Positions 33,528 to 43,002 are shown, counted from the stretch's first letter. The stretch: 51,028 nt of DNA from an uncultured Pelagibacteraceae bacterium (GCA_902524795.1 CABZEU010000009.1:1-51028), one strand, 5' to 3'. Translations and numbers: made by a program. The notes: generated by a model not told the origin, from the sequence alone.

Positions 33528-34485
33528 CTGAAATCCATTTATAAATTTCGTTTACAAACAAATCATCTTGGGTTGCATTTAATACACCAATTAGATTATG
33601 CTTATTTCTACCTCCGTTTATAGCTTTAACATCTATAATTTTTTTTGGACCGGACCATTCGTTGAAGATTTTCTCAACTCGTTCAAAGTTTACAACACGA
33701 TCTCTCTTGTCATAAAAAATAAGCATTGGAACTTGTGCTAAATCATTTCTTATCTTAACAGCAGATAAGACTTTCCAGAATGCTCTTGGAAGTGAACTAT
33801 CAAACTTATTAACCCAATAAGGACCCCATTCCTCATAAGATAAGCCATTGAATTTTGGAAAATTGAACTCGTGAGTTTGTTTAAATAGAAGTCCAACCGA
33901 TGCTAAAACAATTATTGGCCTTATTGTAAGTGTCGGTGGCGCTATTAAAATTAAACTATGGATCATATTTTTAAGCTTTTCTTCTTGAGAAGCGAGCATT
34001 GCCAATCCACTTCCTGCAGAAAATCCCATTAATATTACTTTATCGCCAATTTTGTTTCCAACTGCAATTGCTTCAGCAGTATCTTTTAAAAAGTCGTTTG
34101 CTGATATTCCTTTTGTTTCCTCATACCCTGCGCCATGTCCAGATAGCCTTGATATGAAAAGATTGGCATTTAGTTTGTCAGCAATTTTTATTAATGTCAC
34201 TTTTTGTTGAAAGCCTGTAGCGAAACTTCCATGAATAAATACTATTGAGTACTCTGTTTTTTTATTAGATGTTGAATGCCAAATAATTTGTTTTTTGGCA
34301 TTTTGTTCGAGTGATATAATTTTTTTTTCTTCATTATTTAAATATGTAACAATTTCACTGTCAATTTTAATATCTGGAAATGTAATGTTCATTTTGATAA
34401 AAAGTTGAGGAAGTATGAAAATAAGTACAACACTGATAATAAAAGCAATGAATAAGAAAAAGTACATCATGATATGTTTAACCAT
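33517..34485 (-). CDS. membrane-anchored alpha/beta hydrolase, tandem paralogue 2
   Basis: A 322-aa serine hydrolase with one N-terminal membrane segment (about residues 8-30). The oxyanion motif is VFIHGSFATG, the nucleophile elbow is GFSAGSG, and the catalytic His lies in GGRNKHNLIG near the C terminus; the acid is probably in YDKRDRVV. It aligns along its full length with the gene immediately upstream (34501-35481), with shared SRLSGHGAGYE, AIAVGNKIGDKV and GPKKI stretches, so the two arose by tandem duplication. Lipase/esterase activity on an envelope or external ester is plausible; the substrate is unknown. Confidence 0.8.
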   Translation of the reverse strand: MVKHIMMYFFLFIAFIISVVLIFILPQLFIKMNITFPDIKIDSEIVTYLNNEEKKIISLEQNAKKQIIWHSTSNKKTEYSIVFIHGSFATGFQQKVTLIKIADKLNANLFISRLSGHGAGYEETKGISANDFLKDTAEAIAVGNKIGDKVILMGFSAGSGLAMLASQEEKLKNMIHSLILIAPPTLTIRPIIVLASVGLLFKQTHEFNFPKFNGLSYEEWGPYWVNKFDSSLPRAFWKVLSAVKIRNDLAQVPMLIFYDKRDRVVNFERVEKIFNEWSGPKKIIDVKAINGGRNKHNLIGVLNATQDDLFVNEIYKWISVNS

Positions 34486-34500
34486 GAAAAAAATTTCTAA

Positions 34501-35481
34501 TCATTTAATAGAATCTATCCACTTATTTATTTCCCGTATATAAGTATCATCGAGATTAGGATTAAAAATTCCAATTAAATTATGATTTGGGGGCCCCTCC
34601 TCAGTTGTATTTAGATCATATATTTTTTTTGGACCCTTCCATTTTTTATAATTTTTCTTAATACCTTCTTCAAGAACAACTGCATCATGATTATTGTAGA
34701 ATAGAAGTAAGGGAACTTTATTGTTCTGAAAACCCATTTGGTCAGACAAGTTGAAAATTTTCCATAGCTCATGCAATTCTTCACGATCTACTTTTGTTGA
34801 CCAATATTGATTCCATTCATTATCTAATCCATAAAACTCAGCATAATCCGCTTCTATACCTCCTGTGAGAAAAGATATAAGAGCAATCATAAAATAAGTT
34901 GAAGTAAATTTACTATGAGCAGGGGCTAATAATATTAAGTAATCTAATTTTTCTGAACTAATCTGATCTGAAGCAACAATTGACATTAGTGCTCCACCAA
35001 GTGAGAAGCCCATTACAATCACTTTATCTCCAATTTTTGATCCTACTTCAATTGCTTCAACGGCGTCTTTAAGTAAATTTTCTGCTTTCATTAGTTTAGT
35101 CCCCTCATAAGGAACTCCATGGCCAGATAGTCTTGTAATAAATAAGTTCGCACCAAGGCTATCCGCAATTTTTCTTACAGATAATTCATGCTGATGACCA
35201 GTTGCAAATCCGCCATGAAGAAATACAAATGCATATTCAGTTTTCTTTTTTGTATCAGTATTATTCCAGACAATCTTCTTCTTTGCATTTGGCCCGATAT
35301 TACTTATCTTTGATTCCTCAATTCTTAAATATTCTTCAATATCATTTTCTATGGATACCTTTGGTATTTCTATATCTTGATGATTTAAAGATAAAAAAGG
35401 AAATGTAGCAAAAAAAATAATCGCTAATAAAAAAACAATGCTTATTCCTAATAAAAGTAAGATGTATTTTTTTATAGTCAT
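34501..35481 (-). CDS. membrane-anchored alpha/beta hydrolase, tandem paralogue 1
   Basis: A 326-aa serine hydrolase with an N-terminal membrane segment (about residues 8-28). Motifs are VFLHGGFATG, TRLSGHGVPYEGTK, the elbow GFSLGGA with the nucleophilic Ser, YNNHDAVV for the acid, and PPNHNLIG for the His. It is the upstream member of the duplicated pair and is followed after 15 bases by its paralogue. Divergence around the nucleophile (SLGG here, SAGS in the paralogue) suggests different substrates. Confidence 0.8.
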   Translation of the reverse strand: MTIKKYILLLLGISIVFLLAIIFFATFPFLSLNHQDIEIPKVSIENDIEEYLRIEESKISNIGPNAKKKIVWNNTDTKKKTEYAFVFLHGGFATGHQHELSVRKIADSLGANLFITRLSGHGVPYEGTKLMKAENLLKDAVEAIEVGSKIGDKVIVMGFSLGGALMSIVASDQISSEKLDYLILLAPAHSKFTSTYFMIALISFLTGGIEADYAEFYGLDNEWNQYWSTKVDREELHELWKIFNLSDQMGFQNNKVPLLLFYNNHDAVVLEEGIKKNYKKWKGPKKIYDLNTTEEGPPNHNLIGIFNPNLDDTYIREINKWIDSIK

Positions 35482-35497
35482 ACTATGTAAATTTTAG

Positions 35498-35875
35498 TTA
35501 TTGATGCGCGTAAACGCAGATTTTATTCCCATCTGGATCCCTAATATAAGCATAATAAGCATTGCTATCATTCGGTCTAAATCCAGGATTACCCTCGTTC
35601 TTTACACCAAGAGTAAGAGCAATTTCGTGAAACCTATCCACTTTTTCAGTTGTTTCAGTTAAAAAAGATATTTGTGTGCCGTTTCCAAATGTAACGGGCT
35701 CGCCATTAGCTGGTTTTGTAATATAGAATTCTACATCTTCATTTCCTTCATGGGCGTAACCTATACAAACTTCATCTTCATATATTGAACTCATTCCTAA
35801 GACAGCCAGTATTTCATCATAGAAGGCTTTAGAAGTATTTAAATTACTTGATCCAACCATTACGTACCCTTTCAT
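35498..35875 (-). CDS. glyoxalase/VOC-family protein
   Basis: A 125-aa protein of the vicinal-oxygen-chelate superfamily with the beta-alpha-beta-beta-beta repeat. The N-terminal GYVMVGSSNLNTSKAFYDEIL and C-terminal YYAYIRDPDGNKICVYAHQ match small VOC proteins; the Asp-Pro-Asp-Gly-Asn stretch is the usual C-terminal signature. Several stand-alone members carry a metal-independent site, and the ligand is unknown. It lies between the serine hydrolase at 35888 and the tandem hydrolases, with gaps of 12 and 16 bases, probably in one leftward transcript. Confidence 0.85.
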   Translation of the reverse strand: MKGYVMVGSSNLNTSKAFYDEILAVLGMSSIYEDEVCIGYAHEGNEDVEFYITKPANGEPVTFGNGTQISFLTETTEKVDRFHEIALTLGVKNEGNPGFRPNDSNAYYAYIRDPDGNKICVYAHQ

Positions 35876-35887
35876 GTTAAGTCCTTT

Positions 35888-37051
35888 CTATGAATATTTT
35901 TTAGAGGTTACTTCTTCAAGCATGAGTATCATTTTAGTTTTATACTCTTCATCTGTAGCCGAGTCAGTTTCTAAAACAGAAAAAAAACCTGCTACATTAT
36001 TAGTTTCTAAATTAATCATCAAAAACTGTCCACCATACCCAGAATGCCCAATCCAATTATTCGATTTCATTGTTTGATTTACATAGTAGACATATTTTTC
36101 ATCTTTTAAGTGCATATATTTTGGACCTTTATTTGATAAAGTTTCGTTAATGAATTTCTCTGAACCGATAATTCTATTTCTGATTCCTTTACCTCTTCTT
36201 GAGAACAAGAGGCCCATTCGCAAGAAATCTCTTGTCACAAGGCAACCTCCACCGGATAACCATGGCATTCCACTTCTATCAGTTGCCATATACAAGCCAT
36301 CTTCAAAACCCATGGCTTCGACGGTAGTAAGAAGCCAATCACGCAATTTCCGATCACTTATTTTTTCGATTAATAGTGCAATGACATCACTGTTTGCTGA
36401 CTTATAATATGCGATATCTGTATTATTTGTCACAGAACCACTCACATCTGTTTCAATTTGATTAAGAAAATCTTCTTGTAAGACTTCATTTGTACCTTCA
36501 TCTGGTATTCGCCACCCACCCACAGTTTCATGCATAAATGATGATGAATAAGGATTAGTATAATCTTCAGTAAAAGCATTAACTATGTTCATGTTTAAAA
36601 CACTTTGAACAGTTGCCTCGGCGTAACCACTTCCAATACTGGGTAAATAATATGAAATAGGTTTTTCTAATTGCAATTTGCCTTTTTCTAAAAGCTCACC
36701 AACAAATAAATTAAGAAACATTTTTGAGATTGACATGATTGTTTGTGGCTGCGAAGAAGTGAAATCATTTGCGTATTTCTCATAAAATATTTCTTGTTTT
36801 TTTCCAACAATTAGAGAGCAAAATGATTTATGACCAATCATTTCCTTTACTGATGGTATTTCTTCAATCTCATTTTTGGGATTTTCATTCAGTGCCAAAA
36901 CATAATCAGACCTTAATAAAATTCCGTATCTATTAATTTTGTGAAGGTTTCTATAGCCTGTCCTTCTGTACTCAGGCAGATTCCATTTGGCCTTATTATC
37001 ACGCAAAGTAACAAGAGTTGGGTTCGGGATATCAGTTAGCTTGTAATTCAT
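35888..37051 (-). CDS. serine hydrolase, class C beta-lactamase/PBP-like family
   Basis: A 387-aa beta-lactamase-family serine hydrolase without a clear signal peptide. The SxxK nucleophile motif is SISK in TIMSISKMFLNL, the Tyr motif is YYKSANSD, and the third motif is HSGYGG. Members include esterases, D-aminopeptidases and 6-aminohexanoate-dimer hydrolases. The upstream gene, overlapping by 20 bases, is an amidase, which recalls the pairing of linear-amide hydrolases, so an amide or oligomer substrate is plausible. It is not a resistance beta-lactamase by any visible feature. Confidence 0.83.
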   Translation of the reverse strand: MNYKLTDIPNPTLVTLRDNKAKWNLPEYRRTGYRNLHKINRYGILLRSDYVLALNENPKNEIEEIPSVKEMIGHKSFCSLIVGKKQEIFYEKYANDFTSSQPQTIMSISKMFLNLFVGELLEKGKLQLEKPISYYLPSIGSGYAEATVQSVLNMNIVNAFTEDYTNPYSSSFMHETVGGWRIPDEGTNEVLQEDFLNQIETDVSGSVTNNTDIAYYKSANSDVIALLIEKISDRKLRDWLLTTVEAMGFEDGLYMATDRSGMPWLSGGGCLVTRDFLRMGLLFSRRGKGIRNRIIGSEKFINETLSNKGPKYMHLKDEKYVYYVNQTMKSNNWIGHSGYGGQFLMINLETNNVAGFFSVLETDSATDEEYKTKMILMLEEVTSKKYS

Positions 37052-38468
37052 TTATTATATTAGGTTGTATTTTTGAACGATTAAAAATTTCTTCGTAGTA
37101 TTTGCCAATGTGAATTACTTTTTCATCCGATTTATTTTTACCAATTAATTGCATTCCCATCGGAAGTCCCTTTTCATTAAAGCCAACAGGTACCGAAATA
37201 GTAGGTAGCTGGAACATGCTCGCAAATATTGTGACTTCCATCCATCGATGATATGTGTCCATTTGAGTTTTTTGGATACTTTTGGGAAAATCTATTTCTT
37301 TATCAAATGGAAATAGTTGGGCAGAAGGCAAAGCCAGAAAGTCGTATTTATCAAAGAGACCGTGAACATAAGAACGATCTTTTAAATAATGATTTATAGC
37401 ATTGGAAATATCAGCCTCTTTTATTTTTTCCCCTTGTTCATATTCCCATTTGACAGGAAACCCTAACTCTTCAAAATTTTGAATTTGCATAGAAGACAGA
37501 TCATCAAATGTTATTTTTGATCTAAGATTACACCATACTTCCCATAATTTATCAGGATCTATTTTTATATTGCATTGTTCTATAGATATTTTCTTTTCTG
37601 CAGCAGCGAATTGATTTAATGCAATCTCACACAATTCTATAATCCCTTTTTCAAAAGTATACTTTTCAATAAAGTTACTCAACCAGCCAATTCTTATATT
37701 GCTATTTAAATATGTTTCAATTGATCGAAACGAGCCTTCAAAGCTATAGGAGTAATGATCTTCATCATCTATACCTGATGCTGAGTCCAAAAAAATACTC
37801 AAGTCTTCCGGAGTTCGAGCAATGCCACCAGGGGTTGTTAATACAGGATATTTGCTTTCTCCTCTTTTATCGGGAATGAGCCCAGGACTCGGTCTAAAAC
37901 CATATAAATTTGTATAAGCCGCAGGGTTTCTGCAAGATCCCATCATATCAGTCCCATCTGAAAATGGAATAAGGCAACTGGCTACAGCGGCCGATCCTCC
38001 ACCGCTGGAGCCGCCTGGTGATAGACTGAGGTTATATGGATTAGAAGTTGTTTTAAATAACTTATTCTTTGTATGCGATCCTATTGCTAACTCTGCCATA
38101 TTTGATTTCCCAATAATAGTAGCACCCTGTTGCTTTAGATTTTTTATAATTAATGAGTCAGTCTGTGGAAATTCATTTTGATACTCAGGAATTCCATAAG
38201 TAGTTGGCAGTTCTTTGACATCAAACAATTCTTTAGTAGCAAATGGAAGTCCAAATAGAATTTGTTTAAATTTTATATCTTGTTTTAAGGAGTCTTGTTT
38301 TTGAGCTTTTTTTATAATCCAATCTCGATCTCTTAATGATATAATGGCGTTGAGTTGGGGATTGAGTTTGTCAATATTTGACAAGTATTCTCGAAAAAGC
38401 TCCTCTATTTTTATTTCTTTATTATGAATTAAATCAATTTGCTCCTGTAAAGATAATCGAGTAATCAT
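37032..38468 (-). CDS. amidase signature-family hydrolase
   Basis: A 478-aa amidase with the Ser-cis-Ser-Lys triad. Lys lies in IIGKSNMAELA, the Gly/Ser-rich signature is SPGGSSGGGSAAVA, and the nucleophile region is around SDGTDMMGSCRNPAAYTNLYG. The C terminus contains PVGFNEKGLPMGMQLIG, typical of the family. The C-terminal coding end overlaps the serine hydrolase gene by 20 bases, so the two are coupled. There is no GatC/GatB nearby, so a catabolic amidase is more likely than tRNA-Gln amidotransferase GatA. Confidence 0.9.
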   Translation of the reverse strand: MITRLSLQEQIDLIHNKEIKIEELFREYLSNIDKLNPQLNAIISLRDRDWIIKKAQKQDSLKQDIKFKQILFGLPFATKELFDVKELPTTYGIPEYQNEFPQTDSLIIKNLKQQGATIIGKSNMAELAIGSHTKNKLFKTTSNPYNLSLSPGGSSGGGSAAVASCLIPFSDGTDMMGSCRNPAAYTNLYGFRPSPGLIPDKRGESKYPVLTTPGGIARTPEDLSIFLDSASGIDDEDHYSYSFEGSFRSIETYLNSNIRIGWLSNFIEKYTFEKGIIELCEIALNQFAAAEKKISIEQCNIKIDPDKLWEVWCNLRSKITFDDLSSMQIQNFEELGFPVKWEYEQGEKIKEADISNAINHYLKDRSYVHGLFDKYDFLALPSAQLFPFDKEIDFPKSIQKTQMDTYHRWMEVTIFASMFQLPTISVPVGFNEKGLPMGMQLIGKNKSDEKVIHIGKYYEEIFNRSKIQPNIINELQAN

Positions 38469-38480
38469 TTTTGAGGATTT

Positions 38481-39671
38481 TTATCGAGCTCCAAAAATGC
38501 TTGTCTTAACAAGTTCTCTTACATCATCCAATGTAGCAGCTCTCGGATTTGTGCCAAAAGCTGTATCTATCATTGACTTTTCAGATATTCTCTCAATGCA
38601 ATCTTCTGGAACTCCAATTTCATTTAAGCCTCTTGGGATTTTAATCCTATCAAGTATTTTTTCCATATTCTCAATGAACTGACTTGATGAATGGTCAGTA
38701 TATTGCATAGCCTGCGACATTCTTATTACTTTCTCCTCCATATCAGGAAGATTAAATCTAAGAACTGCAGGTAAAATAATTGCGTTAGTTAATCCGTGGT
38801 GAGTGTTAAATTCAGCACCTACCATGTGGGCAATCGCATGCACAAGTCCAAGTCCCTTTATGAATGAAATGCCTCCTAAACATGAAGCTACCAGCATTGC
38901 ACCTCGTGCTTCTAGATTATTTGGTTCTTCGACAACAGTAACAAGTGATTTGGAGATTAAATATAAGCTCTCCAGTGCAGCGCCATCACATAAAGGATGA
39001 AAACCTGGTACGCAATAACCTTCAATAGAGTGTATCATCGCGTCTGCACCAGTCCATGCAGTAAGATTTGACGGTAAACCCAAAGTTAGTTCAGGATCAA
39101 GTATGGCTATAGAGGGTTTGAGGTCTGGATGCATTATACAAAGTTTAATTCCTTGTTTCGTATCAGTAACCATTGCCGTGCTCTCAGTTTCTGCTCCAGT
39201 GCCCGCGGTTGTGGGTATTGTTATAAGCGGAGGAAATTTATTATCAGGGCCAATTTTCTGAGGGGTTTTTTCCCATTCAAAATCAAATAACTCAATTTCA
39301 TTATTGGCAGTTAGACAAATTGACTTTCCGCCATCCATTGCACTACCACCACCAATGGCAATTATCGCATCATGATTATTATTTCTAAATAATTGTTTAC
39401 CCTCTGAAATTTCGTCATCTCTTGGGTTTGGAGAAATCTTTGAATATATACCTGAACTTACTTTTACTTTTTTTAAAATTTCAACCAGCTTATCTATAAA
39501 CGGAAGATTAACGCTTCCACTATCTGTAACAATTAGAGGATTTCTTATTTGATTTTCATAACAATAATTGCCGATTTCAGCAACTCTACCCGGACCATAA
39601 GAAATCGGTACTGGAAAACCCCAATCTTGAGGGTTTAAAATTTCCTCTCTGTCTAAATTAAAGAGTGGCAT
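38481..39671 (-). CDS. iron-containing alcohol dehydrogenase (type III)
   Basis: A 396-aa NAD-dependent metal alcohol dehydrogenase. GPGRVAEIG starts the family, the nucleotide motif is AIGGGSAMDGGKS, and TTAGTGAE lies at the active site. The metal ligands are the Asp in TGADAMIHSIEGY and the three His in LGLVHAIAHMVGAEFNTHHG. Close relatives oxidise methanol, 1,3-propanediol, lactaldehyde or choline-derived alcohols. It lies between the amidase and ProV, so a role in osmolyte or C1-alcohol oxidation is possible but unproven. Confidence 0.92.
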   Translation of the reverse strand: MPLFNLDREEILNPQDWGFPVPISYGPGRVAEIGNYCYENQIRNPLIVTDSGSVNLPFIDKLVEILKKVKVSSGIYSKISPNPRDDEISEGKQLFRNNNHDAIIAIGGGSAMDGGKSICLTANNEIELFDFEWEKTPQKIGPDNKFPPLITIPTTAGTGAETESTAMVTDTKQGIKLCIMHPDLKPSIAILDPELTLGLPSNLTAWTGADAMIHSIEGYCVPGFHPLCDGAALESLYLISKSLVTVVEEPNNLEARGAMLVASCLGGISFIKGLGLVHAIAHMVGAEFNTHHGLTNAIILPAVLRFNLPDMEEKVIRMSQAMQYTDHSSSQFIENMEKILDRIKIPRGLNEIGVPEDCIERISEKSMIDTAFGTNPRAATLDDVRELVKTSIFGAR

Positions 39672-39690
39672 AATTTAATTTTATATTTTC

Positions 39691-40734
39691 TTAAGACGAT
39701 GTCATTGATTTTAAAACAATTGAGCGATCTATTTCACCGACAAGCTCACCACTGTTTGTATCAATTACTGGATAAGTTTTATCAGAGTCAGCAATCTGAT
39801 TAATTAAATTATCAATTTTTGTGTCGCTTGCAATGCAGTCATTACCTTCTGCAAACATAGTCTTAGTCTCTTCACAGCATTCAGTTCTCGCACATTTTCC
39901 TGCGCTTAAAACTTTATATTTCGGTACATCTTCTGTAAAATCTTTTACATACTGATCAATGGGATTTGCAACAATTTCTTCAGGTGTTCCAACTTGTGAA
40001 ATCTCCCCATCTTTCATTATAGCAATATGATCTCCCATTTTAATTGCTTCTGAAAAATCATGTGTAATAAAAACCATTGTTTTTTGAACCAATTTTTGAA
40101 TGCTTAACAACTCGTCCTGCATTTCTCTTCTTATTAGAGGATCGAGCGCTGAGAATGGTTCATCGAAAATTAATATTTCAGGATCAACCGCAAGAGCCCT
40201 TGCTAAACCTACTCGTTGCTGCATGCCACCAGATAATTCTCTTGGATAATGTTGATCCCACCCATCTAAACCAACTAAGTTTAGTGTTTCCATAGATTTT
40301 TCTAATCTATCTTTTTTCTTTACGCCTCTGATTTCAAGACCGTAACCAATATTTTCAATTACTCTTCGGTGAGGAAAAAGCCCGAAGTGCTGAAATACCA
40401 TACTCATTCTATTTCTTCTTAATTCTGTTAAATCTCTGTTGCTCATTGTGGTAACATCTTGCCCGTCAATACTAACTTGCCCCGCTGTTGGCTCAATTAA
40501 TCTAGATAAACACCTAACCAGAGTTGATTTGCCGCTTCCAGAAAGTCCCATGACAACAAATGTCTCACCTTTTTGAACTGAAAAAGTTACATCTTTTACA
40601 GCGACGACGTGACCAGTTTTCTCCTGTACTTCGCTTCTTGATAGAGTTTTGTCCAGATTAGAAAGGACATTTTTTTCGTTAGGTCCAAATACCTTCCAAA
40701 TATCAGTGCATACTATTTTATCGTTTTTTTCCAT
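39691..40734 (-). CDS. proV: glycine betaine/proline-type ABC transporter ATPase (ProV)
   Basis: A 347-aa ATPase of the OTCN/ProV family. Walker A is GLSGSGKSTLVRC, the signature is ELSGGMQQRVGLARAL, and Walker B is ILIFDEPFSALDP; VFQHFGLFPHRRV is the Q-loop. The C-terminal regulatory part is shorter than in the ~400-aa ProV: only one CBS-like segment (TYPVIDTNSGELVGEIDRS) is clear. It is divergent from the fused permease gene across 86 bases instead of leading a proVWX operon. The likely cargo is glycine betaine, DMSP or a related osmolyte. Confidence 0.9.
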   Translation of the reverse strand: MEKNDKIVCTDIWKVFGPNEKNVLSNLDKTLSRSEVQEKTGHVVAVKDVTFSVQKGETFVVMGLSGSGKSTLVRCLSRLIEPTAGQVSIDGQDVTTMSNRDLTELRRNRMSMVFQHFGLFPHRRVIENIGYGLEIRGVKKKDRLEKSMETLNLVGLDGWDQHYPRELSGGMQQRVGLARALAVDPEILIFDEPFSALDPLIRREMQDELLSIQKLVQKTMVFITHDFSEAIKMGDHIAIMKDGEISQVGTPEEIVANPIDQYVKDFTEDVPKYKVLSAGKCARTECCEETKTMFAEGNDCIASDTKIDNLINQIADSDKTYPVIDTNSGELVGEIDRSIVLKSMTSS

Positions 40735-40820
40735 TATTTATGAGTGATATATCTGCTGAATGTTATACTATGTTGAGGATTTTTGAATAACTTATTTTAA
40801 TTTTAAATTCTAAATTTATT

Positions 40821-42941
40821 ATGGCTTTTACTCAAGATACTTCAGCTTTCTCCTCAAAAAACAATTATCAGAATTTAATTATTCCAGGAATAATATTTGC
40901 TACTTTACTATTTTCTATATGGCTAGTATTTCAAAGTGAAGACGTTTCTGAATTTCCTGTTTTTGTCACAGACTCTTTTACTTTTACAGCTTGGGTTAAT
41001 CAGGGAGAGGATTTTCTTAAAGATAATATTAAAGTATATACAAGAGCGGTTGCTGCTTATGTAAAAGAACTTTATTGGATGCTTGAAGATTTTCTTTTAG
41101 ACTCGTCTTGGGTATTTATTGTAGCATTACTTCTAATACCTTCTCTTGCATTTGGTGGAATTAAACTTGGCTTCCTCGTTCTATTTGGGACTATGTATTG
41201 GGGAATGGTTGGACTATGGGATTCTGCAATGGAAACTCTAGCTCTTATGGGGTTATCAGTATTTTTGTCAGTTGTAGTAGGAGTTATACTTGGTATTTTT
41301 TGCGCCTTAAGTGATCGATTTGAACGAAACATGAAACCGGCACTTGATGTGATGCAAGTGATGCCAGCTTTTGTGTATCTTATTCCAGCAATGTTTTTCT
41401 TTGGTATTGGTGGTGCTCCAGCAATACTTGCAACAATGATTTACTCAATGCCGCCAATTATTCGTTTGACAAACTTGGGAATACGTCAAGTTCCAAATGA
41501 AACAATAGAGACTGCAACTGCATTTGGTTCAACAAGAAGCCAAGTTCTCTTTAAAGTGCAAATTCCACTCGCATTGCCCAGCATAATGATGGGCGTTAAC
41601 CAGACAATTATGATGGCTTTAGCTTTAGTTGTTTTAGCAACTTTTATTGGTGCTCAAGGATTAGGCTCAGATATTTGGGTTTCAATCAAAAAACTTGAGG
41701 TAGGCGCTGCATTAGAGGGCGGATTTTGTGTTTTATTAATGGCCATTATGTTTGATAGATTTGGGAAAGCAGCCAGCCGAGAGACTGTAACACTTCCAGT
41801 TGATAGTCAGAAGTTCTATTTACTTCCTCAGACATGGGATATTTACCCTTTAGCAAGACAATTTGAGAAGCCGTTACAGTATATTCATTTTGCTGTAGCT
41901 TTTATATTTTCAAGTATTATTAAAATTTTCTCTTTTGTAATTAATTTAGTAGTTTCATTATTTAATAAAGACTATGGAAAATTAATTGAACAATTTATAA
42001 ATGCTCATTATTTCATGTTCTCAGGAATTTTTATCTTACTGGGAATCATTTATTATGACTCAAATATCGCCACCATTGGAAGTTTTCCTGATTCATGGAA
42101 CTTATCAATCAGAGATGAAATAGCAGCAGGGGTTAAGTCATTAACAGTTAACCCAACATTTATTGAAATAACTCGTTCTATCCGAGCTACGGTTGTGATT
42201 TATCTTTTAAGACCTCTTGATACCTATCTAACTTATCTCCCTTATTGGTTCACAATCGGCGCATTAGTTTTAATGAGTTGGAAGGCTGTTGGTTTGAGAT
42301 TTGCAATTGTGACAGCTTTTTTATTAGCCTTTATTGGTGCATGCAATATTTGGACCGAAGCGATGATTACTTTATCTTCAGTTCTAATCTCAGTTCTTTT
42401 ATGTTTTGTGATTGGGGTTCCAATTGGCATTATGGCCTCGTACAGTAAAAGATTTCAAAATATCAATGAGGTCATTTTAGATGCAATGCAAACGCTTCCT
42501 TATTTCTGCTATCTTGTTCCTGTTTTGATGTTCTTTGGCGGAGGATCATTTTCAGCATTACTTGCAACAATAATTTATGCGATACCTCCAATTATTCGAC
42601 TTACGGTCTTAGGCTTATCACAGGTATCAACAACATATTCTGAGGTATCAAGATCATTTGGAGGCTCAACGTTACAAACATTGAGTAAAATTAAATTCCC
42701 ACTCGCGGTACCCAGTTTAGTAATGGGTTTCAATCAAACAGTTATGATGGCTTTTGCAATGCAAATTGTCACACCCTTAATTGGAGGAAAAGGTCTTGGC
42801 CTTGAAGTTTTTAATGGCTTAGCTCGCTCTGATACGGGTAGAGCGCTTGCAGCTGGTATTGGAATTTGCCTATTAGCAATGATAATTGACCGAATAAGCC
42901 TTGCTTACACAAAAAAACAAAGAGATGCCTTAGGTTTATAG
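40821..42941 (+). CDS. proW: double ProW-type permease (two fused transmembrane domains)
   Basis: A 706-aa permease made of two homologous ProW domains in one chain. Domain 1 (about residues 130-320) has LDVMQVMPAFVYLIPAMFFF and PPIIRLTNLGIRQVP. Domain 2 (about residues 500-690) repeats these as LDAMQTLPYFCYLVPVLMFF and PPIIRLTVLGLSQV. Each half ends with an MGxNQTxMMA element and a G-K/Q-G-L-G motif. The usual ProW is a homodimer of a ~350-aa chain, so the fusion makes a single-chain pseudo-heterodimer whose two ATPase-docking loops can diverge. It is followed by proX after a 120-base gap and is divergent from proV. Confidence 0.93.
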   Translation: MAFTQDTSAFSSKNNYQNLIIPGIIFATLLFSIWLVFQSEDVSEFPVFVTDSFTFTAWVNQGEDFLKDNIKVYTRAVAAYVKELYWMLEDFLLDSSWVFIVALLLIPSLAFGGIKLGFLVLFGTMYWGMVGLWDSAMETLALMGLSVFLSVVVGVILGIFCALSDRFERNMKPALDVMQVMPAFVYLIPAMFFFGIGGAPAILATMIYSMPPIIRLTNLGIRQVPNETIETATAFGSTRSQVLFKVQIPLALPSIMMGVNQTIMMALALVVLATFIGAQGLGSDIWVSIKKLEVGAALEGGFCVLLMAIMFDRFGKAASRETVTLPVDSQKFYLLPQTWDIYPLARQFEKPLQYIHFAVAFIFSSIIKIFSFVINLVVSLFNKDYGKLIEQFINAHYFMFSGIFILLGIIYYDSNIATIGSFPDSWNLSIRDEIAAGVKSLTVNPTFIEITRSIRATVVIYLLRPLDTYLTYLPYWFTIGALVLMSWKAVGLRFAIVTAFLLAFIGACNIWTEAMITLSSVLISVLLCFVIGVPIGIMASYSKRFQNINEVILDAMQTLPYFCYLVPVLMFFGGGSFSALLATIIYAIPPIIRLTVLGLSQVSTTYSEVSRSFGGSTLQTLSKIKFPLAVPSLVMGFNQTVMMAFAMQIVTPLIGGKGLGLEVFNGLARSDTGRALAAGIGICLLAMIIDRISLAYTKKQRDALGL

Positions 42942-42990
42942 ATATAATTTTTATATATTTTTCTTTATTTAAATTTTCAAATAAACTTCA

Positions 42991-43002
42991 TAAACCGGTT
43001 TA
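42991..43002. promoter_or_regulatory. 12-bp perfect palindrome upstream of proX
   Basis: TAAACCGGTTTA lies in the 120-base gap between the permease and the binding-protein gene, 59 bases before the proX start. It is the only GC-rich element in an otherwise AT-rich stretch and has operator-like symmetry. A transcription factor site is possible; no matching second copy was found in the proV-proW divergent gap. Confidence 0.25.

Noticed and set aside
35888..37051. Beta-lactamase resistance gene
   Set aside because: Motifs are of the broad serine-hydrolase family; there is no clear signal peptide, and the coupled gene is an amidase.
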